DNA of 40,194 nucleotides from Acidiferrobacterales bacterium (GTDB taxonomy: Bacteria > Pseudomonadota > Gammaproteobacteria > Acidiferrobacterales > JAJDNE01): positions 1-40,194 of the forward strand of contig JAJDNE010000050.1 in NCBI GenBank assembly GCA_022340825.1, written 5' to 3'. A model generated the notes under the pieces. The model was not told where the DNA came from and did not search any database. It was given only the letters and a program-made list of their open reading frames with translations. Below are positions 1 through 8,692 of this stretch, piece by piece. A program made the position numbers and the translations under genes. The number at the start of each line of letters is the position of its first letter. Positions within the stretch are counted from its first letter, which is position 1.

Positions 1-600
1 TCTACTGGAATCTTTCGCGTAGGCGCCGACGACGGCGGTATCACCCGAGACCGAGACACTGCGGCCGAACTGGTCGTTGGCCGCCCCGTCCGCGGCGAGA
101 AGCTTGGCCTGCTGTGACCAGACGCCGCCGCTGCGGGTGAAGACATAAGCTGAGCCACTAGCATTTCCATTATCGTCATTAAGGGAGGCGCCGATGACCG
201 CGGTATCACCCGAGACCGAGACGCTGACGCCAAACAGATCGTTGGCCGCCGCGTCCCCGGCAATAAGCTTGGCCTGCTGTGACCAGACACTGCCGCTGCG
301 GGTGAAGACATAAGCTGAGCCACTAGAATTTCCATTGTCGTCATCACTATGGGCGCTGATGATGGCGGTATCACCCGAGACCGAGACGCTGAAACCGAAT
401 AGATCATTGGCCACCCCGTCCTCTGCGATAAGCTTGGCCTGGTACGACCAGGTATCGCCGGTGCGGGTGAAGACATAAGCCGCGCCTCTACTGGAATCTT
501 TCGCGTAGGCGCCGACGACGGCGGTATCACCCGAGACCGAGACACTGCGGCCGAACTGGTCGCCGGCCGCCCCGTCACTGGCAATGAGTTTCTGGGCCTC
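1..600. repeat. 165-bp tandem coding repeats (FG-GAP units)
   Basis: The string agcttggcct recurs at 101, 266 and 431, giving a 165-base period, with a final shortened unit ending near 595. Bases 1-87 are nearly identical to 487-573 (tctactggaatctttcgcgt is shared), a DNA-level identity higher than between adjacent units. The repeats encode the propeller blades of the FG-GAP protein. Confidence 0.8.
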
Positions 601-687
601 GTTGATTGTCAATGCCCAACTGGCCGGAGAGACTAGTAACAGCGCAGCAGCAATGAAAGGCAGAAAAATCTTGCGATAAATTTTCAT
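1..687 (-). CDS. FG-GAP repeat exported protein, partial (C-terminus outside window)
   Basis: This open frame is not in the ORF track because it runs off the window edge: 229 codons from ATG at 687 down to base 1 with no stop. It starts with a Sec-type signal peptide (MKIYRKIF, then a hydrophobic stretch ending in SPASWA). The rest is tandem repeats of about 55 residues, each holding motifs like [18 protein letters not shown] and GSAYVFTR. These match FG-GAP/integrin-alpha-like beta-propeller repeats, usually found in secreted or surface proteins. The underlying DNA repeats have a 165-base period. A GGGGG ribosome-binding stretch lies just upstream, and the gene starts 10 bases after the stop of the next gene, suggesting a two-gene operon. 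The ligand or role cannot be told from sequence. Confidence 0.8.
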   Translation of the reverse strand, partial: MKIYRKIFLPFIAAALLLVSPASWALTINEAQKLIASDGAAGDQFGRSVSVSGDTAVVGAYAKDSSRGAAYVFTRTGDTWSYQAKLIAEDGVANDLFGFSVSVSGDTAIISAHSDDDNGNSSGSAYVFTRSGSVWSQQAKLIAGDAAANDLFGVSVSVSGDTAVIGASLNDDNGNASGSAYVFTRSGGVWSQQAKLLAADGAANDQFGRSVSVSGDTAVVGAYAKDSSR

Positions 688-697
688 GATCGCCCCC

Positions 698-1150
698 TTA
701 TTGCAATCGCGCATAGTCGAAACTGACACCTGCTTCAGTTTCTTGCGCGTTGCCCAATTTGAAGACTGCCCCGTTCGCGGTTTGCACGATCACGGTATCG
801 GCGAAACCGAAAGGAGTATCCATTGCAGGTGCTGATAGATCGAGCCCAGCAAGGTTCTTACTCGCTACCGCGTCAAATGGTGTACCGACAAGCACTGCAA
901 TTACCAATGCCGACCCGGTGCCAACTACTACAGCGTGCGGTGTCCGATCTGCGTTGTAAGATATGAGTATGTCGGCTTCGCTATTGTTAATATCGCCGGG
1001 GATGGGCGCCTCGCTTACCTTGCCGGTATCCAGGTCCAGTTCCTGGGTCTCAAACTGGAGTAAAGTGTTGCCGGCCATCGTTACATTTGTCAGCACCATC
1101 ATGGCCAGAACCCAGAAAATCTTGTGGCTGAATCGCCATAGCGTTTTCAT
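698..1150 (-). CDS. Small secreted protein of unknown function
   Basis: I do not recognise the family. The ORF track extends it to 1279, but the better start is ATG at 1150. It is preceded by AAGGAGA at good spacing and begins a clear signal peptide ([12 protein letters not shown], a hydrophobic core, cleavage near TMAG). The mature part is about 125 residues, rich in beta-prone segments and Asp/Asn/Ala ([21 protein letters not shown]), with no cysteine. It lies directly upstream of the FG-GAP gene on the same strand, so the two probably form an exported pair. Function is not inferable. Confidence 0.7.
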   Translation of the reverse strand: MKTLWRFSHKIFWVLAMMVLTNVTMAGNTLLQFETQELDLDTGKVSEAPIPGDINNSEADILISYNADRTPHAVVVGTGSALVIAVLVGTPFDAVASKNLAGLDLSAPAMDTPFGFADTVIVQTANGAVFKLGNAQETEAGVSFDYARLQ

Positions 1151-1730
1151 CGGACTCTCCTTGAATGTTTCTTTTTTCCCACGGACACGTGCAGCCGTAC
1201 AGCCAGCTGTGCAATGTTCTTGAGTCGAGCGATCGCTCAGCGCCATATGAATGGTGCCAGTGCAATAGTGCTTTAACATGTTTCGCTCCCCACCCCAGTG
1301 GATAGTTCAATGTTCAAGCGCGTCTTACTTTTTAGGGGCTACTATTCGTGTTTATTTTCCTGATTTTTATCTAACACCCCATATTTAAAAATAATACACA
1401 AATTAAATAAGTCAAATTAAATAAATATTTAATTGAGGTTATCTCTAAAAAATAATTGTTTTCCATCTTTAATCTATTTCAAGAGGCTAGATAACGTATT
1501 GATACAGAACTATGAATTTAGAATCTGGCAGGAAAGCTTGAAAACCGTCGAATCCAGTCATCCGGGTGTTTGAATCTCTGTCTTGCTGTCGGTTGGGCCT
1601 CACTGAATGGTATTGGTGCCCCTATTTGTTACCCGATTATTCCATCTTCATACGTGATAGAATCATTTTTCAAGAAGCGAACTAACATTAAATAAATTCG
1701 ATAACATACTGTTTATAATAATAAATATAG
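1151..1730. other. AT-rich intergenic region, divergent promoters expected
   Basis: This stretch of about 580 bases separates the minus-strand secreted-protein genes from cysG. The part from about 1340 to 1500 and the last 60 bases are strongly AT-rich. A 7-bp inverted repeat (GTTATCT at 1438, AGATAAC at 1489) is the only paired element I noticed. I see no convincing gene, tRNA or riboswitch. The cysG start is preceded only by A/T sequence with no clear Shine-Dalgarno. Confidence 0.5.
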
Positions 1731-3128
1731 ATGGATTTTCTGCCAATATTCCTAAATCTCAAGGGTCGTCATTGCACCGTTGTTGGTGGCGGAGAAGTGG
1801 CTGCCAGAAAGGTGGCTTTACTTCGCCAGGCGGGCGCCCAGGTGACCGTGGTTTCACCCGTGCTGGGTGACACGCTGGCTCGAACTGCCGAGGTGGGCGA
1901 GATCGAGCATATCGCCGAGGCTTATACCGAAGCGCTACTGAAGGAATCCGTATTAATCATCGCTGCCACCGATCGGCGCGAGGTTAACGAGGCGGTTGCC
2001 GAGGCAGCCGGGCGTATGAATATCCCGGTAAATGTGGTCGATTCACCGGATCTATGCACGTTTGTTATGCCATCAATAATCGATCGCTCGCCGGTCATGG
2101 TGGCGGTTTCCACTGGAGGTTCGTCGCCAGTACTGGGACGCATGCTACGTCAGAAGCTGGAAACAACCATTCCGGCGGGTTACGGCCAGCTGGCGCGCCT
2201 GGCGAAGGCATTTCGTGACAAGGTAAAGACCAAGTTCAAGAGTGGTGTCGATCGCCGCCTGTTCTGGGAGAAGGTCCTGGAGGGTCCAATCGCGGAAATG
2301 ATGGTGGCGGGGAAAGAGCAGCAAGCGACAGAGGCGCTGGAAAAGGCGCTGGATTCTGCCGGTGCCACCATGCCCGGACATGGTGAAGTCTACCTCGTGG
2401 GCGGTGGACCGGGTGATCCTGATCTGCTGACCTTCAAGGCCCTGCGGCTGATGCAGCAGGCCGACGTTGTGGTCTACGACCGGCTGGTGTCGAAAGAAGT
2501 ACTTGAGCTGGTGCGTCGGGACGCTGAGCGTATCTATGCCGGCAAGGAGCGTGGTGTTCATGCTATTCCACAAGAAGGTATCAACGACCTGTTGGTAAAG
2601 CTTGCCAAGGAAGGAAAGCGCGTCTGCCGGCTCAAGGGCGGGGATCCGTTTATTTTCGGCCGCGGTGGCGAAGAGATCGAGACACTGATGGAGCAGGGCA
2701 TTCCATTCCAGGTGGTTCCCGGTATTACGGCTGCTTCCGGTTGCGCCACCTATTCAGGCTTCCCGCTAACACACCGGGACTATTCACAATCGGTAACGTT
2801 TGTAACAGGGCATCTCAAAGATGGCACCATCAATCTGAACTGGCCGGCGCTGGCTCAGCCGCACCAGACAATTGTTTTTTATATGGGACTACACGGTGTA
2901 CAGACGATTTGTGATCAGCTTATCGCTAACGGTTTGCCGGCAACCACGCCTGCCGCCCTGGTGCAGCAAGGCACGACCCGACATCACCGGACGCTGATCG
3001 GAGATCTCAAGACATTGCCAGGCATTGTTGAGTCTGGCGACGTGAAGCCGCCGACCTTGATCGTGGTCGGCGAGGTCGTGAAGCTTCACGAGAAGTTGAA
3101 CTGGTTCGTGCCTTCGGCTATGGAATAG
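1731..3128 (+). CDS. cysG: Siroheme synthase CysG (uroporphyrinogen-III methyltransferase / precorrin-2 dehydrogenase / ferrochelatase)
   Basis: This trifunctional enzyme makes siroheme from uroporphyrinogen III. Its 465 residues fit the full-length CysG family (about 457). The N-terminal half is the dehydrogenase/ferrochelatase module with the NAD-binding glycine motif VVGGGEVAARKV near residue 20. The C-terminal half is the SAM-dependent methyltransferase, with YLVGGGPGDPDLLT, the GGDPFIFGRGGEE loop and VVPGITAASGCA. It converges on the dsr-linked two-component genes with a 13-base gap. Siroheme is the DsrAB cofactor, so the location next to dsr makes a supply role likely, although assimilatory sulfite reductase would also use the product. 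The start lacks an obvious Shine-Dalgarno. Confidence 0.95.
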   Translation: MDFLPIFLNLKGRHCTVVGGGEVAARKVALLRQAGAQVTVVSPVLGDTLARTAEVGEIEHIAEAYTEALLKESVLIIAATDRREVNEAVAEAAGRMNIPVNVVDSPDLCTFVMPSIIDRSPVMVAVSTGGSSPVLGRMLRQKLETTIPAGYGQLARLAKAFRDKVKTKFKSGVDRRLFWEKVLEGPIAEMMVAGKEQQATEALEKALDSAGATMPGHGEVYLVGGGPGDPDLLTFKALRLMQQADVVVYDRLVSKEVLELVRRDAERIYAGKERGVHAIPQEGINDLLVKLAKEGKRVCRLKGGDPFIFGRGGEEIETLMEQGIPFQVVPGITAASGCATYSGFPLTHRDYSQSVTFVTGHLKDGTINLNWPALAQPHQTIVFYMGLHGVQTICDQLIANGLPATTPAALVQQGTTRHHRTLIGDLKTLPGIVESGDVKPPTLIVVGEVVKLHEKLNWFVPSAME

Positions 3129-3141
3129 CAACCTTTTTTTG

Positions 3142-3816
3142 TTAGCTGGCGTCGCCTGATTTCTTCTTGCTGCCAATACCATGTTCTACGGCCATCACTG
3201 CAGCCTCTACCCGTGAATGCACGTTGAGTTTTCGCAATATGGATTTCACGTGCAATTTGACGGTGCCATCGGTGATATCCAGTTCGCGCGCAATGACCTT
3301 GTTGCTCTGGCCTTCTGCGATGTGTTCCAGGATCTCTGTTTCGCGCGGGGTAAGATCAGCCAGCAGGCCAGGCTTTTCCGGTGGTTCGGCTGAATCCGCG
3401 GATTGTCCCTGGACGATGCGGGTTAGTGAACCTATCAATTCTTTGGCGACGACATTCTTTCCCTGCACTGCATCTCTCAACGCAGGCACAAGTTCCTCGG
3501 GGTCCATATCCTTTAGAAGATAGCCTTGTGCGCCGGCTCGCAATGCACCCTCAAGGTCCTTTTCATCCCGGCTCATGGTGAGCATCAATACTGGTGTCTG
3601 AATACCTTGTTCACGAAGCGCACGCAGGGTGTCGAGTCCGCTCATTTCCGGCATATTCACGTCGAGTAAAATAATCCCCGGATTGAGTTTTTTCGCACAC
3701 TCTATGCCTTCCTTGCCGGATCCCACGGCATCGGCAATTTCAATGCCCCGACTCTGAAGCAGCGCTTCGAGTCCTTTTCGCACCAGTGCATGGTCGTCGA
3801 TGAGCAATACACGCAT
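3142..3816 (-). CDS. NarL/FixJ-family response regulator
   Basis: A receiver domain (residues 1-120; acidic pocket near IDDH, phosphoacceptor Asp52 in LLDVNMPE, Thr/Lys switch region later) is followed by a LuxR-type helix-turn-helix near residues 155-215 (LTPRETEILEHIAEGQSNKVIA). I chose ATG at 3816 rather than the longer track start because MRVLLIDDHALVRKG is the canonical receiver N-terminus and the ATG lies one base after the kinase stop (TGATATG), implying translational coupling. It is the transcriptional output partner of the upstream kinase. Lying just downstream of dsr, it is a candidate regulator of sulfur-oxidation genes; that link is inference. Its targets cannot be read from the sequence. 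Confidence 0.92.
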   Translation of the reverse strand: MRVLLIDDHALVRKGLEALLQSRGIEIADAVGSGKEGIECAKKLNPGIILLDVNMPEMSGLDTLRALREQGIQTPVLMLTMSRDEKDLEGALRAGAQGYLLKDMDPEELVPALRDAVQGKNVVAKELIGSLTRIVQGQSADSAEPPEKPGLLADLTPRETEILEHIAEGQSNKVIARELDITDGTVKLHVKSILRKLNVHSRVEAAVMAVEHGIGSKKKSGDAS

Positions 3817-3817
3817 A

Positions 3818-5416
3818 TCAGTCGACCTTGATCGGTGGGTTCTGCAGGGTTTTCTGCTGGATCGGGAAGGCCAGCTGAATGCGTGTGCCTTCGCCGGGCT
3901 CACTTTCTATTCGCAAAACTCCGTCGATGCGTTCAGCGCGTTCGCGCATGATAGACATGCCAAGATTCTCGCCTGGCAGGGTTGTCTCAATAGATTTATC
4001 AGTGCCACGCCCATCGTCTTCTATCAGCACAGACAGATGGTCGTCGTCGAGTTTTCCGAGCAGTATTCGAACGGTATGGGCATTGCTGTGCTTCCGCACA
4101 TTAGCCAGTGACTCCTGGATGATGCGAAAGATCTGTACTTCCTGCGTTGGCGAAAATGCAAACTCGGTCCACTGGTTTTGCAGGTATACAGTAATGCTGG
4201 TTTCCGTTTTGAACCGCTCCACCAGTTCCTCAATGGAAGGAATCAGGCCGCGTTCATCCATGCGTGAACGGAAATTGGCGAGAAGTTCCCTGAGACTGAC
4301 ATGGGCTTCGCCCACGGCTTCGCGCAGTTGATCGACTTCTTCCTGTGCTGCCCTGATATCCTTTTTATGCAGAATCTCACCGAGCAACTTGACCTGCAGT
4401 CGCATGCTAACAAGAGATTGGGCCAGGGAATCGTGCAGTTCGCTACCGATGAAGTTGCGTTCCTCCATGATTGCAAGGCGTCGTTCGTTTTCGTCGAGAC
4501 GAGTCTTCTCGATGGCAAGGCCCAGATGCATACCGATACTGTTCAACAGGTCCCGGACGTCCTTGCCAAGCTCGGCACTGGGACGTTCAAGGAAGATGTT
4601 ATAGACACCCAGGATTCGATCCTGATACTGAAGCGGCACGACAATCATTTCGCTGCATGGGCCTTCCAGCATTACCCCGTCGAGAAACCGGTTGCAACCG
4701 GCGATCCCTTCCTGGATGCCAATGCCACCCTTACGTGCAATCTGACCACAGAGACAGCGATCCATATCGACCAACTGTTCCTGTTTAACGACATCCATAG
4801 CGAGACCGTGACTTGCTACCAGCACCGTCTGGTTGTTATTGGTATTAAGGCGAACCGTGGCTGCTCGCGCATCGAACAGCACCATCAAAGTGTCGAGAAA
4901 ATGTCCCAGCAACTCATCCAGGTTGCGTGCGGTGCTGAGATCGGTGGCGATATCATAAAGAATTTCCAGAGAACGGGATTTGCTGGCGATGTGATCAGTT
5001 TGGGCGCGAACCTTGGTATCCATCTCTTCGGTGAGCACATTTAATTCATCGGTCAGACCATTGATGTCTCTCACCAGTGATACCATTTCGCCGTGGTTGG
5101 GTACTGGCACGTGGATAGCAAGATCCCCGGATCGCAGATGCTGTGACCACGCCCGAAGGTTACCCAGGGGTTTGAAGTATTCCTGGCGAAGCCGAATCAG
5201 AACGATAGCGATGAGCATGAGCCCCGTAACCCCGATCACGGCGAGGGCGCCGGTCGCGTAGCGAGGGTTGAGAGAAAACAACAGAGCCGCGATAAAAACA
5301 GCGATTAGCGCAACCAGGGGTAGCACCAGGCCATTGCGCTGCATCAGGTTCTGCAGGTCGCGCCAGTGCGCCCACTCAGGCAACAACAGGCGGCGTTTCG
5401 GCTTGTTTAGTCTCAT
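3818..5416 (-). CDS. NarX-like sensor histidine kinase with HAMP and four-Cys GAF domain
   Basis: Membrane sensor kinase of the NarX/HisKA_3 class. From the ATG at 5416 (AAAGG upstream; the track start is a TTG at 5494) it has about 532 residues. Two membrane helices lie near 30-75 with only a handful of residues between them, so the periplasmic nitrate-sensing domain of true NarX is missing. A HAMP linker, a GAF domain near 145-310, the dimerisation helix with phospho-His328 (SELHDSLAQS) and an HATPase_c domain (IEDDGRGT, GENLGMSIM) follow. The GAF domain has four cysteines, in RCLCGQ, AGCNRF and GPCSE, which suggests a metal, Fe-S or thiol redox sensor. It pairs with the adjacent NarL-type regulator. 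The signal is inferred, not shown. Confidence 0.9.
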   Translation of the reverse strand: MRLNKPKRRLLLPEWAHWRDLQNLMQRNGLVLPLVALIAVFIAALLFSLNPRYATGALAVIGVTGLMLIAIVLIRLRQEYFKPLGNLRAWSQHLRSGDLAIHVPVPNHGEMVSLVRDINGLTDELNVLTEEMDTKVRAQTDHIASKSRSLEILYDIATDLSTARNLDELLGHFLDTLMVLFDARAATVRLNTNNNQTVLVASHGLAMDVVKQEQLVDMDRCLCGQIARKGGIGIQEGIAGCNRFLDGVMLEGPCSEMIVVPLQYQDRILGVYNIFLERPSAELGKDVRDLLNSIGMHLGLAIEKTRLDENERRLAIMEERNFIGSELHDSLAQSLVSMRLQVKLLGEILHKKDIRAAQEEVDQLREAVGEAHVSLRELLANFRSRMDERGLIPSIEELVERFKTETSITVYLQNQWTEFAFSPTQEVQIFRIIQESLANVRKHSNAHTVRILLGKLDDDHLSVLIEDDGRGTDKSIETTLPGENLGMSIMRERAERIDGVLRIESEPGEGTRIQLAFPIQQKTLQNPPIKVD

Positions 5417-5540
5417 GCTGCTGCCTTTGGAGTTGTCGGGTACGGTGGACATAGCGAGTTTTAAGGTTGCGGTTACGACAGCCAGATGGCGCAATTATTG
5501 ACCACAATTCAGCGGGTTACCACAGAATCTAACATAAGTG

Positions 5541-5891
5541 CTAGCCGTCCCCGTGTTTGGGAGGAACTGCCGCCAGGTCGCCGTCAGTAGGCGGGACATA
5601 GTTCGGGTCGTTGGGATTCAGAAAAATAAACTGCTTGTCGCCAGAAGTAATTTCCACAAAATCCAGCACACAGCCTTTCAGCAGGTCCTGGCTTTCCTCG
5701 GCAACAACAAGCTGAATGCCTTCTGACTCAATCTGCTTGTCGCCATCACGTACTTCATCGAAACCGAGGCCATAGTGGTATGACCCATCGTCTGAGACTT
5801 TGGCAGCAAGCCGCAGGGCCAATTCACCGGTATCGTCTTCCTGGCGTGATTCATTGATCTGGTCTGCTGCTCGCTTGGTAATCGTAATCAT
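5541..5891 (-). CDS. dsrR: DsrR, IscA-like dsr-linked protein
   Basis: A 116-residue protein with the A-type carrier (IscA/HesB) fold signature (MITITKRAADQI at the start, FIFLNPNDPNYV at the end). It lacks the three cysteines that bind Fe-S clusters in IscA; the only cysteine is in LKGCVLDFVE. Loss of these cysteines is known for DsrR of Allochromatium vinosum, where the protein affects DsrAB/dsr expression post-transcriptionally. It follows dsrN by 12 bases with an AAAGGAAAG ribosome-binding site and is the last dsr gene here. The acidic C-terminal tail (PPTDGDL) is typical of family variants. No dsrS follows. Confidence 0.88.
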   Translation of the reverse strand: MITITKRAADQINESRQEDDTGELALRLAAKVSDDGSYHYGLGFDEVRDGDKQIESEGIQLVVAEESQDLLKGCVLDFVEITSGDKQFIFLNPNDPNYVPPTDGDLAAVPPKHGDG

Positions 5892-5903
5892 GCTGACTTT
5901 CCT

Positions 5904-7307
5904 TTAGCCAATCGCGTTGCTGGCGGGTTGTATGTTGTGCTTGGTTTTTCTGATGAACTCAACAAACTGCTGGGTCCAGTGATTTCGTTTAACGTCTCGC
6001 TGATGAATGTAACTGGCAAGCAGGTTTTTATAGATAATGCCATCATGCTTGCCATCAACACCCACGCCGCGACGAACTTCATAGGCGAATTCGATGTTGG
6101 GATCAAGATTCTCGAGACTGGAGTAATGGAACTCATGTGCGGAGAATATTTCGTCTTTCGCCGAAGACGTCAGTACTGGCCACAAGCCTGAATCAGTCCT
6201 TTTTAGTTTGGTATAACCACGACCGATTGGGCGCTCATGCATGACAACATCACCTGCGATGACACCGACCATCTCGCAAACACGGTCGTCCCAGCGGATC
6301 CCCCGCGCAAGGTACATTAGCCCACCACACTCGGCATAGACCGGCATGCCGGCTTCGATAGCACCATGAATGGCGTTGAGCATGGGTTTATTAGCGGTCA
6401 ACGACTCCATGTGCATTTCAGGAAAACCGCCACCAATTAGCAATGCGTCGACGTCTGGCAATGCATCATCGGACAGGGTATTGAACGGTACGAGTTCAGC
6501 GCCGGCCTGGGTGAAGGCGTCCAGATCATCAGGGTAATAAAATCCAAACGCAGCATCACGTGCGATACCGATTCGAATATCAGGCGGTGTGTTCCGGGTC
6601 GCTGCAGCAGGGACAGCAGCCTTTGGTGATTTGCCGGCAACAGCAATCAGCTTGTCCAAATCTACCTGGTTGGCAACCTGTTCACCGATATAGCGAATCT
6701 TGTCTTCGGCTTCCCGGTTTTCATTACTTGGCATCAGTCCCAGATGCCTCTCAACGATTTCCATGCCAGTGTCAAAGTCTACCGAGCCCAGAACCGGCAC
6801 ATCGGTGTAATGCTCGATGACTGCCCGCAGCTTGCTTTCGTGGCGACTACCGCGCACCTGATTCAGTATTACCCCGGCAATGTTGATATCAGTGTCAAAC
6901 TGCTGATACCCAAGGATCAGTGGTGCAATACCGCGAGTCATGCCTCGCACGTCGACTACCAGGATGACCGGCGCATCGAGCAGTTTGGCAAGCGCAGCGT
7001 TGCTGTTGCTGCCATCGAGATCGAGTCCATCGTATAGACCCTTGTTTCCTTCGATCAACTGGATCTCGGAGCCGATACTGCGCTGCTGGTAGGTGTCCCG
7101 GATTTCGTCAGAGTCAGACAGGTAAAAATCGAGGTTGTAGCAGGGGCGGCCGCAAGCCTGACCCAGCCATAGTGGGTCAATATAATCCGGGCCTTTTTTA
7201 AATGGCTGTACCACGTGGCCATTGGCTGACAACGCGGCACTCAAACCGATGGAAATGGTGGTCTTGCCGGAAGATTTATGGGCTGCCGATACGAGAAATT
7301 GTGCCAT
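5904..7307 (-). CDS. dsrN: DsrN, siroheme amidase (cobyrinate a,c-diamide synthase family)
   Basis: A glutamine-dependent amidotransferase of 467 residues related to CbiA/CobB. The N-terminal ATP-binding domain has the P-loop-like AHKSSGKTTISIGL (about residue 10). The C-terminal class I glutaminase carries the nucleophile motif YAECGGLMYLA (about residue 330) and a late histidine near FSAHEFHYSS. In the dsr context it is thought to amidate siroheme, giving the siro(heme)amide of DsrAB. It is separated from dsrP by about 106 bases containing a strong stem-loop, so its expression may be set apart from the upstream genes. The start at 7307 has only a weak ribosome-binding site. Confidence 0.93.
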   Translation of the reverse strand: MAQFLVSAAHKSSGKTTISIGLSAALSANGHVVQPFKKGPDYIDPLWLGQACGRPCYNLDFYLSDSDEIRDTYQQRSIGSEIQLIEGNKGLYDGLDLDGSNSNAALAKLLDAPVILVVDVRGMTRGIAPLILGYQQFDTDINIAGVILNQVRGSRHESKLRAVIEHYTDVPVLGSVDFDTGMEIVERHLGLMPSNENREAEDKIRYIGEQVANQVDLDKLIAVAGKSPKAAVPAAATRNTPPDIRIGIARDAAFGFYYPDDLDAFTQAGAELVPFNTLSDDALPDVDALLIGGGFPEMHMESLTANKPMLNAIHGAIEAGMPVYAECGGLMYLARGIRWDDRVCEMVGVIAGDVVMHERPIGRGYTKLKRTDSGLWPVLTSSAKDEIFSAHEFHYSSLENLDPNIEFAYEVRRGVGVDGKHDGIIYKNLLASYIHQRDVKRNHWTQQFVEFIRKTKHNIQPASNAIG

Positions 7308-7348
7308 AACGATTACGGACGCAAAATTTGCTTTTCCCCAATATGGAG

Positions 7349-7383
7349 GCGGCCGGAGCAGATGTCCAGTCCACTCCGGCCGC
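7349..7383 (-). promoter_or_regulatory. GC-rich stem-loop between dsrP and dsrN
   Basis: A perfect 10-bp inverted repeat, gcggccggag (7349-7358) and ctccggccgc (7374-7383), with a 15-base loop. In the dsr transcript it is not followed by a U-tract, so it is more likely an mRNA processing/stability element or a Rho-type pause than an intrinsic terminator. Confidence 0.6.
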
Positions 7384-7413
7384 GAATTCGGCTAGCTTTG
7401 TAAGGAATTGGCT

Positions 7414-8652
7414 TTATGCAGCCTCTGCAGACGCCTCGGCCGTTTCTTCCTTGTAATGCGGATCAACGTCGGCGTCTGCCAGCGACGCAGGCAGGAACGG
7501 CAATACCTTGAGTGCAAATGTGGTCGCTGCCAGTGCAATGGCGACACCACCCAGTCCCAGCAATACTTCTGGCAGGCTCGGGCTGTATTCAGCAATTGCA
7601 CCATCCAGGAACGAACTGGAGACCTCCATACCCGGGAACATCACCAGCGGATAGGCCTGACCACCGATAATAATGACGTACATCTGCGCCAGACCGCCAA
7701 GGATAACCAGGACTGCGGCAAGGGCAATGACGCCACGCGAGCGAGACAGCGGGGTAAATAGCAGCAGCAGCGGAATGATACCGCCAATCAGTATCTGGCC
7801 GATCCAGAACAACTGGGTGTAAATTCCACCATCCAGCAGGATAAAGCGTTCAATGCCATGATGCTCGGTGGCATAAAGGTTGGTCAGGTGATAGGCAACG
7901 GCAAAGTACAGCACTGCCGCGACAAATACGCCCTGCAAATTCTTCAGACGGTTCAGGATACGGTCACCAATCGGGCGGCCAGTCCATTTCATTGAACACA
8001 TCAGCACCAGCAGGAAGATCGCCAGACCAAACGAGAACGACATAATGATAAACATCGGCGCCATGATGGCCGCGTCATAGGCCTGTCGCGCTACCAGGAA
8101 ACCGAAGATGGAGCCGGTACCGGTGGTGAGTGCCAGGCGCCAGATAAACGCAGCAATACCGGCAGCCTTGTAAAACTGGCGTACGGAATTATCCATCATT
8201 ACCCAGATATAGATTCCGACAATCGCCATGAAACCGGTATAGAGATAGATGTTCCAGGCAAAAATCGATTTGAAGTTGTAGTAGGTCATGGCCACGATCA
8301 GGCGATCGGGTCTACCGAGATCGAGTACTAGCACGGCCAGACCACCAACGAGGAGGGTAATGGCCAGCAACGCCGACAACCTTGCCATCGGTTTGTACGC
8401 GACGCGATTGAAGGCAGATGCGATTGAGGCGACGTTGAGCGCGCCGGATGCAGCAACAATCAGGAATACCGCGAATACATGAGGCGTGCCCCAGATGACC
8501 TTGTTAGTCATGCCGGTTACCCAGTGGCCATTGTGTTCCATATAGTAGGTAGCACCCAAACCGGCGGCAATTATCGCGCCTAGAACCGCGAGTAGGGCGA
8601 CAAATCCCAGGCTGTTTCCTTCGATCATGCGAAAATGAATGGCTTTTTTCAT
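7414..8652 (-). CDS. dsrP: DsrP, NrfD-like integral membrane subunit of DsrMKJOP
   Basis: A 412-residue polytopic membrane protein of the NrfD/PsrC family with about ten hydrophobic helices (e.g. LGFVALLAVLGAIIAAGL, FAVFLIVAASGALNVAS). It binds no cofactor motif of its own; the family exchanges electrons with menaquinone/ubiquinone. It forms the second quinone-interacting membrane module of the DsrMKJOP complex together with the periplasmic DsrJ and DsrO encoded just upstream. The start at 8652 (MKKAIHFRMIEGN) follows dsrO by 40 bases. The C-terminus ends in an acidic, alanine-rich cytoplasmic tail. Confidence 0.95.
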   Translation of the reverse strand: MKKAIHFRMIEGNSLGFVALLAVLGAIIAAGLGATYYMEHNGHWVTGMTNKVIWGTPHVFAVFLIVAASGALNVASIASAFNRVAYKPMARLSALLAITLLVGGLAVLVLDLGRPDRLIVAMTYYNFKSIFAWNIYLYTGFMAIVGIYIWVMMDNSVRQFYKAAGIAAFIWRLALTTGTGSIFGFLVARQAYDAAIMAPMFIIMSFSFGLAIFLLVLMCSMKWTGRPIGDRILNRLKNLQGVFVAAVLYFAVAYHLTNLYATEHHGIERFILLDGGIYTQLFWIGQILIGGIIPLLLLFTPLSRSRGVIALAAVLVILGGLAQMYVIIIGGQAYPLVMFPGMEVSSSFLDGAIAEYSPSLPEVLLGLGGVAIALAATTFALKVLPFLPASLADADVDPHYKEETAEASAEAA

Positions 8653-8692
8653 TTTTTCTCGTTCTCGGACTTGCGCCCTGAATCGTTAATAT

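Noticed and set aside
1500-1545. Very short ORF (MNLESGRKA) upstream of cysG
   Set aside because: Nine codons with no ribosome-binding site; chance frame in AT-rich DNA.
4301-5044. 247-aa + strand ORF
   Set aside because: Antisense shadow of the NarX-like kinase, whose motifs are all in the minus frame.
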